A DNA stretch of 64,000 nt from Pseudorasbora parva (Eukaryota > Chordata > Actinopteri > Cypriniformes > Gobionidae), in contig NC_090176.1 in assembly GCF_024679245.1 (NCBI RefSeq), positions 50,723,115 through 50,787,114 of the forward strand, given 5' to 3'. The translations under genes and the position numbers were made by a program. This document shows positions 22,857 through 35,132 of this stretch, in pieces; the first letter of the stretch is position 1, and each line of letters starts with the position of its first letter. The notes under the pieces are model-generated. The model ran no database searches and was not told where the DNA came from. It was given only the letters and a program-made list of their open reading frames with translations.

Positions 22857-23085
22857 CACTGCTAAAAATGCTTTTCTTACTTAGTATTTTTGTTTTGTTT
22901 CTAGTCAAAACTTCGAAAAATTCTTACATTAAGAAACATTTACTAGACAAGTAAAAATGATTGTCCTGTTTTGGGAAAAAATAACTCAAAATGAAGAGTT
23001 TTTGCTTAAAATAAGATAAATAATCTGCCAATGGGGTAAGAAAAAATGCCAAGTAAGAAAAGCATTTTTTGCAGTGTGTGCTTCT
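22857..23085. mobile_element. Palindromic MITE, internally deleted copy
   Basis: The left arm is complete; after AATCTGCCAATGGGGTAAG it jumps to the terminal AAGCATTTTTTGCAGTG. Confidence 0.85.
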
Positions 23086-23720
23086 TTACTTCTAACTAGG
23101 GATGTCATTTTACATACATTTCCATAATCGATCATTGTTTAAAATCAATCAATTGATTAATCATTAACCTTAATGTCTTAAACACTAAATAATGTCGTTT
23201 AAAAGTTAAGAAGCTTTAGGAAATATGACCATCACTTAACAAGTGCTTTTAAATTTGCTGACATATTAGAAGTGCTTTATTTGAAGAAAAAAGGTCTGTA
23301 AAATCATAAGGTCTTGTTTGCGTTGCATTTTGGTTTGTAACTTTGTGAATCATTAGTAAATCATATCTTTATTTGTATCAGTCGGTCTCGAACGAGTCCA
23401 TGCATTGCATAAACTGTAAATGGCAGTAAATGAACAGTACTTTTTTCCCTTTTTCTACAGTGTAGTTCATATGACTGCAGTCCATGTGTGTATTAGTTTA
23501 GCAACATGCCGTTTTGAACTGCATTACTGAAACCAAACACAGTTGTGATGTGATTTATGATCTCTTAATGAGACATCTTATGAGGAACAGAATAAAAACA
23601 TCCATCAGAGCGACGATGATGAAATATGAGACAAACAACGGATGACACACACACTGCATACAATGATGCTCGTCCTCTTCTTTTCCAGCACTAATATCTA
23701 AACATTCTCAAAGGATTCGT
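23086..23720. other. No gene recognised
   Basis: AT-rich intron 1 sequence; only a short piece of the ACATTTACTGG repeat family near 23685. Confidence 0.5.
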
Positions 23721-23721
23721 T

Positions 23722-25100
23722 CACTTTTAAATAAACTTTTGCTGATAGTTTCCTCACCCCCATGTCATCCAAGATGTTCATGTCTTTCTTACGTCAGTGG
23801 AAAAGAAGAATGAAAAAATTCCAGCAGTTTTCTCCATATAATGGACTTAATTCACGCGATCTGAATCATGAATCGATTCACTGATTCATAACCGTTTGAA
23901 TCTTTATTTGAGGATTGAAAACAAACGCGGAAGAGAAGACAATGCTGAATAAAGTCGTAGTTTTTGTTATTTTTGGACCGAAATGTATTTTCTTTTTCTT
24001 TTTTATTTATGATTTATTTCTTGCTTTTTAAACATTTTACAACCATAACAAAAAGGGAGAAACAAAGAAAAAAAATTAAATAATAATAAATAAAAAAATA
24101 AATAAAAAAAGAATTAAAAAAAAGAAGAAGGAATACATTGATGTTGATGGTTACGGTACAAATGGAAAAATAAAACAAAGCAAAAGAAAAACAATTATAA
24201 TAATTTTTGTGTACATTCAGGTACGCGTGAATGTACACATGCAAGTGTACATAAGAGACCTGATAGACACATAAACCTACATTTAAACATCCATCCCAAT
24301 ACACAATAAATGTTACAAAGGGTCACAGGCTAATCAACCAATGAACATGTCAAGGGGGATTGGGGTAATCAGACTGTATCCAGCTGGATGGTCTTAACAT
24401 ATGCTAGGAAGGGCTTCCAAATTTTAACGAAAGTACTGTTAGGCCCCTGCAAAGAATGTCTAATCTTCTCTAGTTTCATGAAGTATAGGGCATCCTTCAT
24501 CCAGTATGTGTGAGAAGGAGGCTGAGGGCTTTTCCATTTTAATAAAATTACTTGTCTAGCAAGCAGTGTGAGAAAGGCAACCAAATTAGAGAAGTGAGTG
24601 GGAAGCGAGTACCCAGCCGGCAACACCCCAAAAAGGCCAATGATAGGTGATGGTGGAATGTCTATGGATGTAATCGCTGAGAGAGAATTGAATACTGACA
24701 CCCAGAACGAAGAAAGAGCTGGACAGGTCCAAAACATGTGTGTTAGTGTGGCTGGGCCTAAGTGACACCTGTCACACTCTGGGTCAATGGTTGGATCAAT
24801 CCGTGCAAGCTTACATTTTTCCAAATGTATTTTCGATGCTTCAAGAGATTCTAATAGCTGGATGAGACCCTTATTCATCGTCTGGTGTCGTTTAAAGCCA
24901 GCTGAAGCTGCACTGAAACTCCTTTGGCCCTTGAGCCGTTTGAGGCCCATTGAAGTCCATTATATGGAGAAAAATCCTGGAATGTTTTCATCAAAAACCT
25001 TCATTTCTTTTCGACTGAAGAAAGAAAGACAGGGACATCTTGGAGGACATGGGGGCGAGGAAACAATCAGCAAAAGTTTATTTAAAAGTGAATTAATCCT
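23722..25100. mobile_element. Inverted-repeat DNA element split by an L1-like LINE
   Basis: The arms 23722-23830 and 25005-25100 are inverted copies (TTTAAATAAACTTTTGCTGA with inverse TCAGCAAAAGTTTATTTAAA). The sequence around the LINE insertion (AAAGTCGTAGTTTTTGTTAT, then GATGCTTCAAGAGATTC) matches, inverted, 35360-35425, so host and LINE can be told apart. Confidence 0.75.
23993..24822 (-). pseudogene. 5'-truncated L1/Tx1-like LINE, C-terminus of ORF2 and 3' UTR
   Basis: An open frame on the minus strand (stop near 24369) ends the reverse-transcriptase polyprotein of an L1-clade LINE. Visible motifs are CDRCH, LTHMFWTCPAL (together C-X2-C-X8-H-X4-C, the C-terminal zinc-knuckle-like motif), then LLARQVILLKWKSPQPPSHT and KIWKPFLAYV. 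The 3' UTR is about 370 bp, with AATAAA and an A-rich end near 24000. A 12-bp duplication AAATGTATTTTC stands at 23981-23992 and 24823-24834. The residues upstream of 24822 in the same frame belong to the host repeat. Only the last part of the element is present, so it cannot be active. Confidence 0.88.
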
Positions 25101-25173
25101 TTAAAACAAGATGCATTTACTGGAGAAGAGAAATGACTGAAGATGTTGGAAAAAGTAGCCAGTTTATACTTAA

Positions 25174-27304
25174 AGGGATAGTTCACTTTAAAATTAAATG
25201 TTGATATGTTTTAGCTTCCCTCATGGGCATCTGAAATGTAGGAGTATTTGTTTCCCTAGTAGTTTCAATTTTGATCATTTTAGGTCAAACCGTTCTTGTG
25301 TGTGCCTCACATAATGCAGGTCTATGGTCACCACCTCAAAGAGCATACAGAGAAGTCCAAATGAAACAATCCCCCATCGTAAGCACACACTGATGGCCTA
25401 AGACACGAAACCAGCGGTGTGTGTGAGAAAACCAACAGTATTTATATCGTTTTTACCTCTTGTACACCACTACGTCCGACTGATCCGAGGGCGTGCGTGT
25501 GTTTCCTGTGGTGACATTCGCGCGTTCTGGCTTTAGTCTGCGCAAGCGCGGAAAGCGCCGGAAGTGGATCTCTCACGTGTACGTCTCTCAGTGTTTACAC
25601 AGAAATTTGGGAAGTGTTACCTTTCACTGTGAAGATCTAAACATATTTAGACGTACAGGACATCGCAATGGAAGAAGATTTCGATATATTAACCAGTCCC
25701 TCCAGGATTTCACGATTTTTGCGAAAAACTTTCAGAAATTTGCATTGTTTAAAAAAAAAAAAAGATACCACATTTACCATATTATGTATTATGTTAGATG
25801 CACAATAGTCATACACAACAATAGAACAAACAAAAAGCACAAATCTTGTTTATTTTGGTATCTTACAAAAAAAGGCCAGTGGTGTACTATTAGCTTTAAT
25901 AACATGATCGCTTAGGGTGGGAAATATCTGGGAAAAGTAAATACAGCAATAAGCAATTGCCTTAGGCTATATAAAAAGTTCTCAAATAATTCATTACGGT
26001 AATCAAGTAAACAGTCAGTAATAAAATAAGAACTAATAAACAAATGATATGAGGACAAATATCTACAATGATAAATAAATACAAAAAAGCTTTTTAAAGT
26101 CTTTTTTTATCGTTTAAGTCAGGCTACTGTTATTTTATTGTATTTTTTTCAATGGTTGTTATTTGATAGGTAGCCTAGGTGGCTTTCACTTTAAAGATTA
26201 CTGCCTACAGTAATACACGGACCCAATAGCCTATACTGACACACTTCCCAAACCTATTCACTCAAGACACTGCCAAGACGGACATTTAGACATAATAATG
26301 GGTGTAGGCTATTTGATTATGATTGTTCAAAGGCATAAGCCTATAGAACAGATCTGTAACGCGAGCACTGACAGCCGGCAAACAATCCTCCGCCAGTCTG
26401 ACATCGGTCCGTCACCGTGTGTCAGGAGCGAATTGAGTTTGTGATATATACAACACTTTTATTAACTCTTTTTTTAGTGTTATCGGGTATATCATACTTT
26501 TATTTGGTCATTCATCCATCTAGAGTAAACAATTCGTCCGGTCCTGGCACTTCGGCCTATGCGAGACGAGATGGCAGGCGAGAAAGATTTACTTTTGCTT
26601 TTACAAAGACACACTGTGCAAGCACCCCAACGTCTGTAATCCTCATGAAAACAATGGATTAAAGCTTTAAATAAATTAGAGATAGTTCAGTTAGATATTT
26701 TTTTTGTTTTTTGTTTTTTGTTATTGAAAATAAAAAAATTTGTGATTATTTTGTGGTGAAATGGCAAATTATGCAGGATTGATTTTGCATTGTATTCATC
26801 GATCGCGGAATCGCGAAAAACTGGAGGGACTGATTAAGAGACAACGTTGAATTTTTTTCACAACCATATTTATTTGAACCAGAATACACTGATCAAGAAT
26901 GTGATACCACTTCCGGCGCTTTCCGCGCTTGCGCAGACTAAAGCCAGAACGCGCGAATGTCACCACAGGAAACACGCACGCGCGCCCTCGGATCGGTCGG
27001 ACGTAGTGGTGTACAAGAGGTAAAAACGATATAAATACTGTTGGTTTTCTCACACACACCGCTGGTTTCGTGTCTTAGGCCATCAGTGTGTGCTTACGAT
27101 GGGGGATTGTTTCATTTGGACTTCTCTGTGTCTGCTCTTTGAGGTGGTGACCATAGACCTGCATTATGTGAGGCACACACAAGAACGGTTTGACCTAAAA
27201 TGATCAAAATTGAAACTACTGGGGAAACAAATACTCCTACATCTCGGATACCCATGAGGGAAGCTAAAACATATCAAAATGTAATTTCAAAGTGAACTAT
27301 CCCT
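25174..27304. mobile_element. TTAA-flanked element with long (about 400 bp) terminal inverted repeats
   Basis: TTAA at 25170-25173 and 27305-27308. The ends AGGGATAGTTCACTTTAAAA and AGGGATAGTTCACTTTGAAA continue as inverted copies for about 400 bp (25174-25572, 26905-27304), including CACTACGTCCGAC and GCGCAAGCGCGGAAAGCGCC. The interior is interrupted by a second element at 25693-26833. Just inside the left repeat, ATG at 25668 opens a short frame discussed in the findings. Confidence 0.9.
25693..26833. mobile_element. Second TTAA-flanked element nested in the first
   Basis: TTAA at 25689-25692 and 26834-26837. Ends are CCAGTCCCTCCAGGATTTC and TCAGTCCCTCCAGTTTTTC, inverted. The 1141-bp interior is AT-rich; the frame at 26417-26662 has a hydrophobic start but no recognisable homology. 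Confidence 0.82.
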
Positions 27305-27309
27305 TTAAA

Positions 27310-27414
27310 ACAAGAAAAAAAAAATTCTGCCAGTGGGGGTCAGTAAAATAGTCTAACGTCCAAAGGAAAACAAGATTGTTTTTCTGACCCCACTAGCAGA
27401 TATGTGTTCTTATT
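27310..27414. repeat. Fragment of a foldback dispersed repeat
   Basis: Short inverted repeats around CTGCCAGTGGGGGTCAG and CTGACCCCACTAGCAG. No gene. Confidence 0.6.
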
Positions 27415-27418
27415 TTAA

Positions 27419-28779
27419 AGGGTCATGAAACCCCCCTGCTGCAGCGGTGTTTTTTCACACCTTCGATTTGAAAAAGCTTGTTAAAAGGGGAGTGGTCGAC
27501 TGTGAAAAGGTGGGATGGGTATTGTGTGGAAAGAGGGAATGGTTTGCATAAATAGGGGAGTGTCAGTAGGTGCATTAAGACTAGCGATACCAACAGCAGC
27601 AGTTACAGCGGTTCTGAGACATGTTCTTGGGTAACGTTGGCATTGTTTACCACAGCGAGATTAAATGAGGGATGAGTACAGCGAATGAGAGAGCTATGAG
27701 TGGCGTGCAGCAGAGATCGCAAATCATTCAGCTCTTTAAACCAGCATAATTCAGTGAGAAATGAAAATAAATGTTATTCTGCATGACGAAATATTTTGCA
27801 AACGTGATAAAACTATATTTGTCCAAATATGCACGCTGTTTGGCAAGATGAACAACGCGCCGACTTGATAAGAGAACGTGAACCACCCAACATGTGATGT
27901 GACAGAGATGTGTAATTCTAGATCGGGGTAAAAGTGAAGGGGTTTGAGGCTAGTCTCGACCGCGCATCTGAAGCAGAGCGACGCGCGCTGGGTTGCCGTG
28001 ACGATCCGCGCTGTCTATCACTCGGCAGCTAAATCTATATTTGTCCAAATATGCAGCACGCTGTTTCACTAAGAGCCCGAACACATGCGGTTTAGTGCAT
28101 GGCTGTGACGACAAATAAAACGGAGAGGACGTGGCTTTTGTTCATTAGCCTACAGATTACAGATTGGTTATTTTGCACTCCTGACATAAATTAGATAGTC
28201 AACGCTTGCAGGTTCGGCGTGCGATTGCTCAAGTTAATTTTACTTTACCGAGCCTTTGTAGCAAAGGCTTCCACAGACGGTGCCGGTTACAGCTCGCTCG
28301 GCGCCCTTTACGTTATTTCGTATCAGCACAACGCCTAGCTTTCCTCCTTGACTTTTCCACACGCTGCTTCCAAAACTTCCCCACCATATCTCTACAATAA
28401 TGATGGAAGACGAGCCTGACAGAAGTGACTGTCTCATGCATATTAACTAAATTATCTTGTATGCATACTGCAGCGCAGGGATTGGACTGAATGAGCTTCA
28501 TGTCATGAATATATATCGAGAATCGCTCGGAGCGGTTGACGTCAGCATGTGCCCAGCAGCCCATACTTGGGCCGAAAAGGCCGCGCCGACGTCAGCATTT
28601 GTGACGTTGCTCCGACTAAGCTTGTCAAACCGGAAGACAGAAATCGCTCTGAAAAATGCAAAAATAACTATTTTCACATATGAATACCATTAATGAGTAC
28701 CCTTAGTGTTTTCAATGATGTGCAGCCTATACATATCTGTTTACATCTCAAAAAAAGTGTTTTGGGGTTTCATGACCCT
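27419..28779. mobile_element. TTAA-flanked element, AGGGTCATGAAACCCC ends
   Basis: TTAA at 27415-27418 and 28780-28783. Inverted ends AGGGTCATGAAACCCC. The 1.36-kb interior is CpG-rich (27950-28640) and noncoding as far as I can see. Confidence 0.85.
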
Positions 28780-28789
28780 TTAAAGCATA

Positions 28790-29236
28790 AATTATAATGT
28801 TTTGTTTTGTGATGTTAAAGTTCGAGACCCGCTGCTGTAATGCCTGGCCGTCGCCCGTTCACTGCACTAATGCCTCATGGGTTGGGGAACCTGAGAAGCT
28901 GTGTTTTATAGGGGCGGCGCTGTCATCTAAACTCACCCGCATTAACTCAAACGCTCAGCTTTTACTCACTCCAGCCCCCATGATGCCTCGCTGCATGTGG
29001 GAGAGCAGGAAGAGATACACACAAACACAAAGAGAGGGAGATTAAGCTCCACACGGATAAGATCACGTGTGTGTAGAGTTTACTTGAGATAACAAAGACA
29101 CACACTGCATCGTTATCAATATCAGCGGAAAACTGATCATATATCATACGGGTTTAGTGAAGCTAGTCACAGTTCTGCTGTAACAGTGTGTCAGTTCTAC
29201 ACCCGTGGTATTTTTATCTATATTTATATCTAAAAA
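28790..29236. other. No gene recognised
   Basis: Unique-looking intron 1 sequence before a minisatellite. Confidence 0.45.
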
Positions 29237-29520
29237 CAGCAGAGTAGACTAATCGCAACAGACTGAGCCATCTGACCAATCAGAGCAGAGTAGACTAATC
29301 GCAACAGACTGAGCCATCTGACCAATCAGAGCAGAGTAGACCAATCACAACAGACTGAGCCATCTGACCAATCAGAGCAGAGTAGACTAATCGCAACAGA
29401 CTGAACCATCTGACCAATTAGAGCAGAGTAGACCAATCACAACAGACTGAACCATCTGACCAATCAGAGCAGAGTAGACCAATCACAACAGACTGAACCA
29501 TCTGACCAATCAGAGCAGGC
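29237..29520. repeat. 46-bp minisatellite, inverted counterpart of 11766-12160
   Basis: About six units with AGAGCAGAGTAGACTAATCG and CAACAGACTGAGCCATCTGA, the reverse complement of the earlier array, with ACCAATCA in most units. Confidence 0.95.
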
Positions 29521-29749
29521 TCTCAGAAAGGATGGGTCTGAAGAGAAATGTAAACCTGTAAGAGACTCTCAAAACAAAATGAGGAACCTTTAAAATAGAA
29601 TAATAGAGCTCTAAAAACGACTAAAACACGCAAACCGCTGGGCTCTGCTTCATCAGGACTAAAGCATGAGCGGTAGAGAAGACCACGCTATCTCTGCAGG
29701 AAACGACACGAGTGCCCGTGAACCCCTCGGCTCATTATCTGACAAAATG

Positions 29750-29788
<39 letters not shown>

Positions 29789-30116
29789 CCAAGACGCTTT
29801 CATCAGAATCCAGATCCAATGCTTTTCTCTCCGGGCTGGAATGCACTCGCTCCAAACTCCAGCGCTCGCGGCCGCTGCCCGGACTTGCCTCTGTTTGAAA
29901 GTCGACCGCAGACTCGCCGCCCCGGGTTATTAATCTTATAACGACCACATAATCTAAGATAAATACACAGAGTATCATTATCCTTATCATTAACTGCCCT
30001 GAAATATCTGTTCCTAGGGGCCGGGCGAAGGCGAGGATATTATTACGTCCAAAACGCCTCGCTCGTTTCCCATCTAATGTTCTTATTGAGTTCTCAAACC
30101 GTTATTTCTGAAGGTT
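29521..30116. other. Unique sequence with a CA microsatellite (29752-29787)
   Basis: GC-rich around 29800-29930 with CTCGCGGCCGC. No exon could be supported. Confidence 0.4.
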
Positions 30117-30124
30117 TTCGCAAC

Positions 30125-31660
30125 TAGGGATGACCCGATCAGGGTTTTTTGCCCTCGAGTCCGAGTTATTTGATTTTGAGTATCTGCCGATACCGAGTCC
30201 CGATCCGATACTTCTATAATACATAAAAAAAGAATAAAGAAGAGCGAAAAAACGATCCAGGATGTTCCGTATTTTTTATTTTATTCACCTTATTTTAACA
30301 TTCAACAACTCTAACAAACAGAGCACTTCTGTGAGGTAGATTGAACAATCAAGTAATAAATAACAAATTCTTCACTTTTGGATTTTAGTGCTACAGTAAA
30401 TATAAAAAAGTCTGGGACCGGTGTTGCTCAGAGCAGGAAGTACAACGGCGATATCAAAAGCACACCCAGACTCTCACAGATGCAGAACAATTAATTATGT
30501 TGGTGTAAAATAAACAGTTATAGAAATTAAATTAAATTAAATAATCTGCTCCCAAAAATCCTGAAAAAATCTGTTAGTGCCTCAGTGACAACTTCACTCA
30601 GAGAAGACGTCGATCTCAGCTGTCAATCATGACGTCACACAGACGTTTTTATAGCATCAAATAACTAACAAAAAAATTGTTTTTAATAAAAATAAATAAA
30701 TAACTAAAACTAAACTTATTTAAAAAAACGAACACTTTAAATGAAATCATCGTGATGATAACTGCCTACAATGTCATAAACTAACTTTGGGCAAAACATA
30801 TTTGAAATGTAATTTGACTGAAGTGTAATTAACAATGCTTTTCAGGTTTTTATAGGTCTAACATTAGTTTTTAGGTAGAGAAATTGAATAAAGTAGGCTA
30901 ATGAAATGTAAAATAGCTGCATATTTAACTGTTTAAATTAAAGAATAATCCTTACAAAAGCTATTTAATCAAGAGCAGTGAGTGATTCCTTATCTTTTGT
31001 TTGACATTAAACCGACAGCAGTAAAGGCTACTGCCCCTTTAAGACCTAATGAAAGGCTCTGCGTCGTCTTTCTCGGCTGTATAAAGTCCTCTTAAGGCAT
31101 ATTCAGACTATGTCTGCTTGGATACTCATCAAGATGGACATGCTGACATATTTCTTGTGTGAGTTGGTCCGTTTAAGCGCGAGTCTTGAAAGAGAACTCA
31201 ATATTTGCACGCTGTGAGACGAGTGCGCGCTTTCGGATGATGCACAGAGACAGATCAGCGCACGCGTTCTCATTCGCGTCTTCTGGCGAATATACACGGG
31301 TAATGACTGTGAAAATGACCGCTCATATTCGACAATACGGCAGCACTCGCATGAATTGAACAAAGTTTACACAGATAGACCGTTTTGCCCACATTTTTCT
31401 TTTATTAGCGCTGTTGTAATGTATCACCGAGGAGCCAGCACGTGTATCCATCTACAGAAACATACATAAAGCATTATTTTCAAGTTACAACCCATATTAT
31501 TGATGCGTCATCAGATGTGAGATGAACCGCGGTTTAAGTGCACACCTTTTACACGGCACCCCTGCTCACCTCACCCCAGAATATACCCGAGTCCTGATCG
31601 GGATGTAACGTCCGATTCCGATCGAGTCTGAAATCACGTGATCGGATCGGGACATCCCTA
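30125..31660. mobile_element. hAT-like element, TAGGGATGACCCGATC ends
   Basis: The ends TAGGGATGACCCGATC and TAGGGATGTCCCGATCCGAT are inverted. Flanking 8-mers TTCGCAAC and ATCGCAAC differ by one base. The 1536-bp interior has no transposase. Confidence 0.88.
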
Positions 31661-32687
31661 ATCGCAACGTTCAAAACATCCAGGTTTTTTAAACTACAAG
31701 GGAACAGGCCTGTCACGATGGTCGATAAATCAATGAATCGCACGATAACAAAAATGTGCTCGATAATTTTTCCGGCTGCGATAATTTCCATTTGCATGCT
31801 TCCAGGATGTTTAAAGGGTTAGTTCTACCAAAAATGAAAATGATTTCATTAATTACTCGCCCTCATGTCGTTGGACACCCGTAACACCTTCGTTCATCTT
31901 CAGAACACAAATGAAGATATTTTGGTTGACAGAGCTGGACAGTAACTCAGCTCATTTACTTGAGTACTGTACTTAAGTTCACTTTTTGAGTATCTGTACT
32001 ATACTTTAGTTATATTTTTACTAGAAAATTATGACTTTATCTTCACTACGTTTGAAAGACAAATATCGTCCTTTTTACTCAGCGCTACATTTCTATCAAA
32101 GTCGAAAGTCGTTTCTGTCGCAGCTTTGAAAGTCAGCGGATGATTTTTTTCTTCTTTAAAAGGTGTTTGGGTTTTTGCAGAAAGCCTTTCAGGAATCACT
32201 CTTGTAGAGTCTCGTGAAGTTCAATGATTTCACAGCATTTATTAAACACTGATTTATAGTTTAGAGCAAAATGGAAGAAGATGGATGTCCAAATGCTCAT
32301 TTTGTGGAGTATTCACATAAACAAAGCTGATTCTGTCTTCAGTGAAGGTGAACAGTGTGAGAATATCAGATGTGTATCAGTGTATTGGATCCGTGCATTC
32401 GGCCTTAAAGTGACAGCGCTTTATAAAGAGCTTTGTAACTTTTCTACAAGTATTTAAATGAGTTTAAGTTAGCCACCACCAGTCATAAGTTTAGTTAAAA
32501 GACAAATTTGCATTCATACATGCTTACCAATAGTTTTAATTCTAATTACTAAAGGTCTATCATTAAATAGTGCTTGATTATCATAATATCATAACATAGT
32601 CTAATGATTGATTGACTGATGTTAAGAGTGTACGTTCAGATATTTAAAAAGCTGTGCCATTTTACAAAGATATTGATAAATTTGAAG
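31661..32687. repeat. Repeat fragments in intron 1
   Basis: 31690-31800 resembles one end of another hAT (CAGGCCTGTCACGATGG). 31806-31930 is a partial AGGGTTAGTT element. The rest (31940-32687) is unassigned. Confidence 0.45.

Positions 32688-32771
<84 letters not shown>
32688..32771. repeat. (TA)n microsatellite, about 84 bp
   Basis: An uninterrupted TA run. Confidence 0.98.
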
Positions 32772-32774
<3 letters not shown>

Positions 32775-33115
32775 CATAAAAGTATAATATAATAAAGTAT
32801 ATCAATCTGGTTACTAAACTAAAAAAATTACTAGCCAATGGCGATTCTATTGCCAAGGAGTGTGTAGAGGGTTTACATACTATGAAAACAATTTTTTATA
32901 GAACCTTTATTTTTAAGAGTTTCTGGGAATGTTCAAAACATTAAAAAAAGATTGACTATTCAAACATTAAGGGAACTTTACATTTTTTCAAAACAATGAC
33001 ATTTTTTTACTTACATTCTGAAATAAGTTAGCCTGGATGCCAGCCGATCTCAGCCCCGCCCACAAGATTTTTAGGTCAGGTGGTTCGGTCTGTCCTCGCT
33101 CCATAGAGGAGTAAT

Positions 33116-33975
33116 TATCTCCGAACAGAAACTGACCAATGAGATCATCAGGGCGGGCTTTAGCCGATGGCGGACAGATGATCAACAGAAACTGACCAAT
33201 GAGATCATCAGGGCGGGCTTTAGCCGATGACGGACAGATGATCAACAGACACTGACCAATGAGATCATCAGGGCGGGCTTTAGCCGATGACGGACAGATG
33301 ATCAACAGAAACTGACCAATGAGATCATCAGGGCGGGCTTTAGCCGATGACGGACAGATGATCAACAGAAACTGACCAATGAGATCATCAGGGCGGGCTT
33401 TAGCCGATGACGGACAGATGATCAACAGACACTGACCAATGAGATCATCGGGGCGGGCTTTAGCCGATGACGGACAGATGATCAACAGTAACTGACCAAT
33501 GAGATCATCAGGGCGGGCTTTAGACGATGACGGACAGATGATCAACAGACACTGACCAATGAGATCATCGGGGCGGGGTTTAGACGATGATGGACAGATG
33601 ATCAACAGAAACTGACCAATGAGATCATCAGGGCGGGCTTTAGACGATGACGGACAGATGATCAACAGAAACTGACCAATGAGATCATCAGGGCGGGCTT
33701 TAGCCGATGACGGACAGATGATCAACAGAAACTGACCAATGAGATCATCAGGGCGGGCTTTAGCCGATGACGGACAGATGATCAACAGAAACTGACCAAT
33801 GAGATCATCAGGGCGGGCTTTAGCCGATGACGGACAGATGATCAACAGACACTGACCAATGAGATCTTCACAGCGGGCCTTAGCCGATGACGGACAGATG
33901 ATCAACAGTAACTGACCAATGAGATCATCAGGGCGGGCTTTAGCCGATGACGGACAGATGATCAACAGTAACGTA
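33116..33975. repeat. 60-bp minisatellite with CCAAT and GC boxes
   Basis: Fourteen units of exactly 60 bp with ACTGACCAATGAGATCATCA, then GGGCGGGCTTTAGCCGATGA, then CGGACAGATGATCAACAG. Because 60 is a multiple of 3, one minus-strand frame stays open for 331 codons; this is an artefact. Confidence 0.97.
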
Positions 33976-34164
33976 ATCATCACGTCATCAAAGGGGCTTG
34001 GGTTATATTTGCCCGAATCCTAAACGGAGAGCTTGTTCGTATCTGCATCACCTTCACTATTTCTTTTAGAAATGATGATCATGTTGGGTAAGTGCTCTGT
34101 GTATCATTCAATTCTTTAATTTTTTTACAACATCGGCAAAGATCGTTTATTCCAGCGCGCGTGC

Positions 34165-34385
34165 AGACAGGGTTGCCAAGTGTGTACAACAAAACCCGCC
34201 AACTACTAGCCCTAAACAATAGCTTCTCGGGGGTAAAATGGCGTTTGGGGGGTAAAATGTGTGTTATTTTGGCGAGGTTGCTGCTAAAATTCACACTCAT
34301 GGGTCTATATATCACATAATAGTTGCTTCAACCCGCGGACATAGAAAACAACCCGCTGAAAAAACGGAGACTTGGCAACACAGTG
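34165..34385. repeat. Inverted-repeat fragment (GGGTTGCCAAGT ends)
   Basis: CAGGGTTGCCAAGTGTG at the left and ACTTGGCAACACAGTG at the right are inverted; the interior is noncoding. No target duplication is clear. Confidence 0.5.
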
Positions 34386-34589
34386 CAGTTGAGCTCTGTT
34401 GACATTTGACAACTAACGTTATGCGTCGCTCCGCTGCTCTGATTGGTTGTCGGTCTGTCCAATCGAGGTCTTTCCTGGTTGGGTTAAAACACGCCCCATA
34501 ATCACAGCACAAAGGAGCATCAGACTGATACTCTGACTAGAGATCAGTATGACCACGTCAGGTTAGAAATATATAGTAGCATGTAAAAA

Positions 34590-34830
34590 AAATGTTAGAT
34601 AAATGCCCAACTAAAACAAAACGTTTCTTGAATGATGTATAAATGTTTAACATTTTGCAAAACTATCAAAGACCAGCCCAGCTGACAACTTTCATGATTA
34701 ACGTTTTTGTCCGAAGATTTTACCCAGATAACTTTAAAGGATCATTCTCCAAACACAGCATTACTGGAAGAACGCTTGTTCATTACTTTGAGGGAACGTT
34801 GCTTGTGAGAAGGTTCATCTGTTAGCCGGC
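34590..34830. repeat. Single diverged relative of the 102-bp unit
   Basis: AAAACTATCAAAGACCAG and TTACTGGAAGAACGCTTG, followed by TTCATTACTTTGAGGGAACG, correspond in order to parts of the unit amplified at 41355-43620. It may show the unamplified source element. Confidence 0.65.
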
Positions 34831-35132
34831 TTACACTTATGTGTAATAATAACTGAAGATGAATGACGGGCGTTCAGATGGGTTTCTGTGAGGTCTGTCA
34901 GGCTGAACAGTCCCTCAAAGAGCTGTAATGTCAACAGCGACTCTCATGGGAAAGCCCCATCCCTCAGGAGCAAAGCACAGGCTTATCATTCCTGCTGTTT
35001 ATATCAAAACGGAAGCACGGAAGGAATCATCTCAGATGTGCTTTAGCTGCGAGCGAGTGTTGTGCCGCTCTCTCCATCAAACTCTTCACAGACACACACG
35101 AGTGCGAACATCTTCAGATCAACGCGACTCAG

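Noticed and set aside
26417..26662. 81-residue frame with a hydrophobic N-terminus.
   Set aside because: Lies wholly within a TTAA-flanked element, with no homology or signals.
33116..33975. Regular 60-bp spacing suggests a CRISPR array.
   Set aside because: The whole 60-bp unit is repeated with no unique spacers, and the genome is vertebrate; it is a minisatellite.
32988..33983. 331-residue minus-strand frame with a 20-residue repeat.
   Set aside because: Exact 60-bp minisatellite, open only because 60 is a multiple of three.
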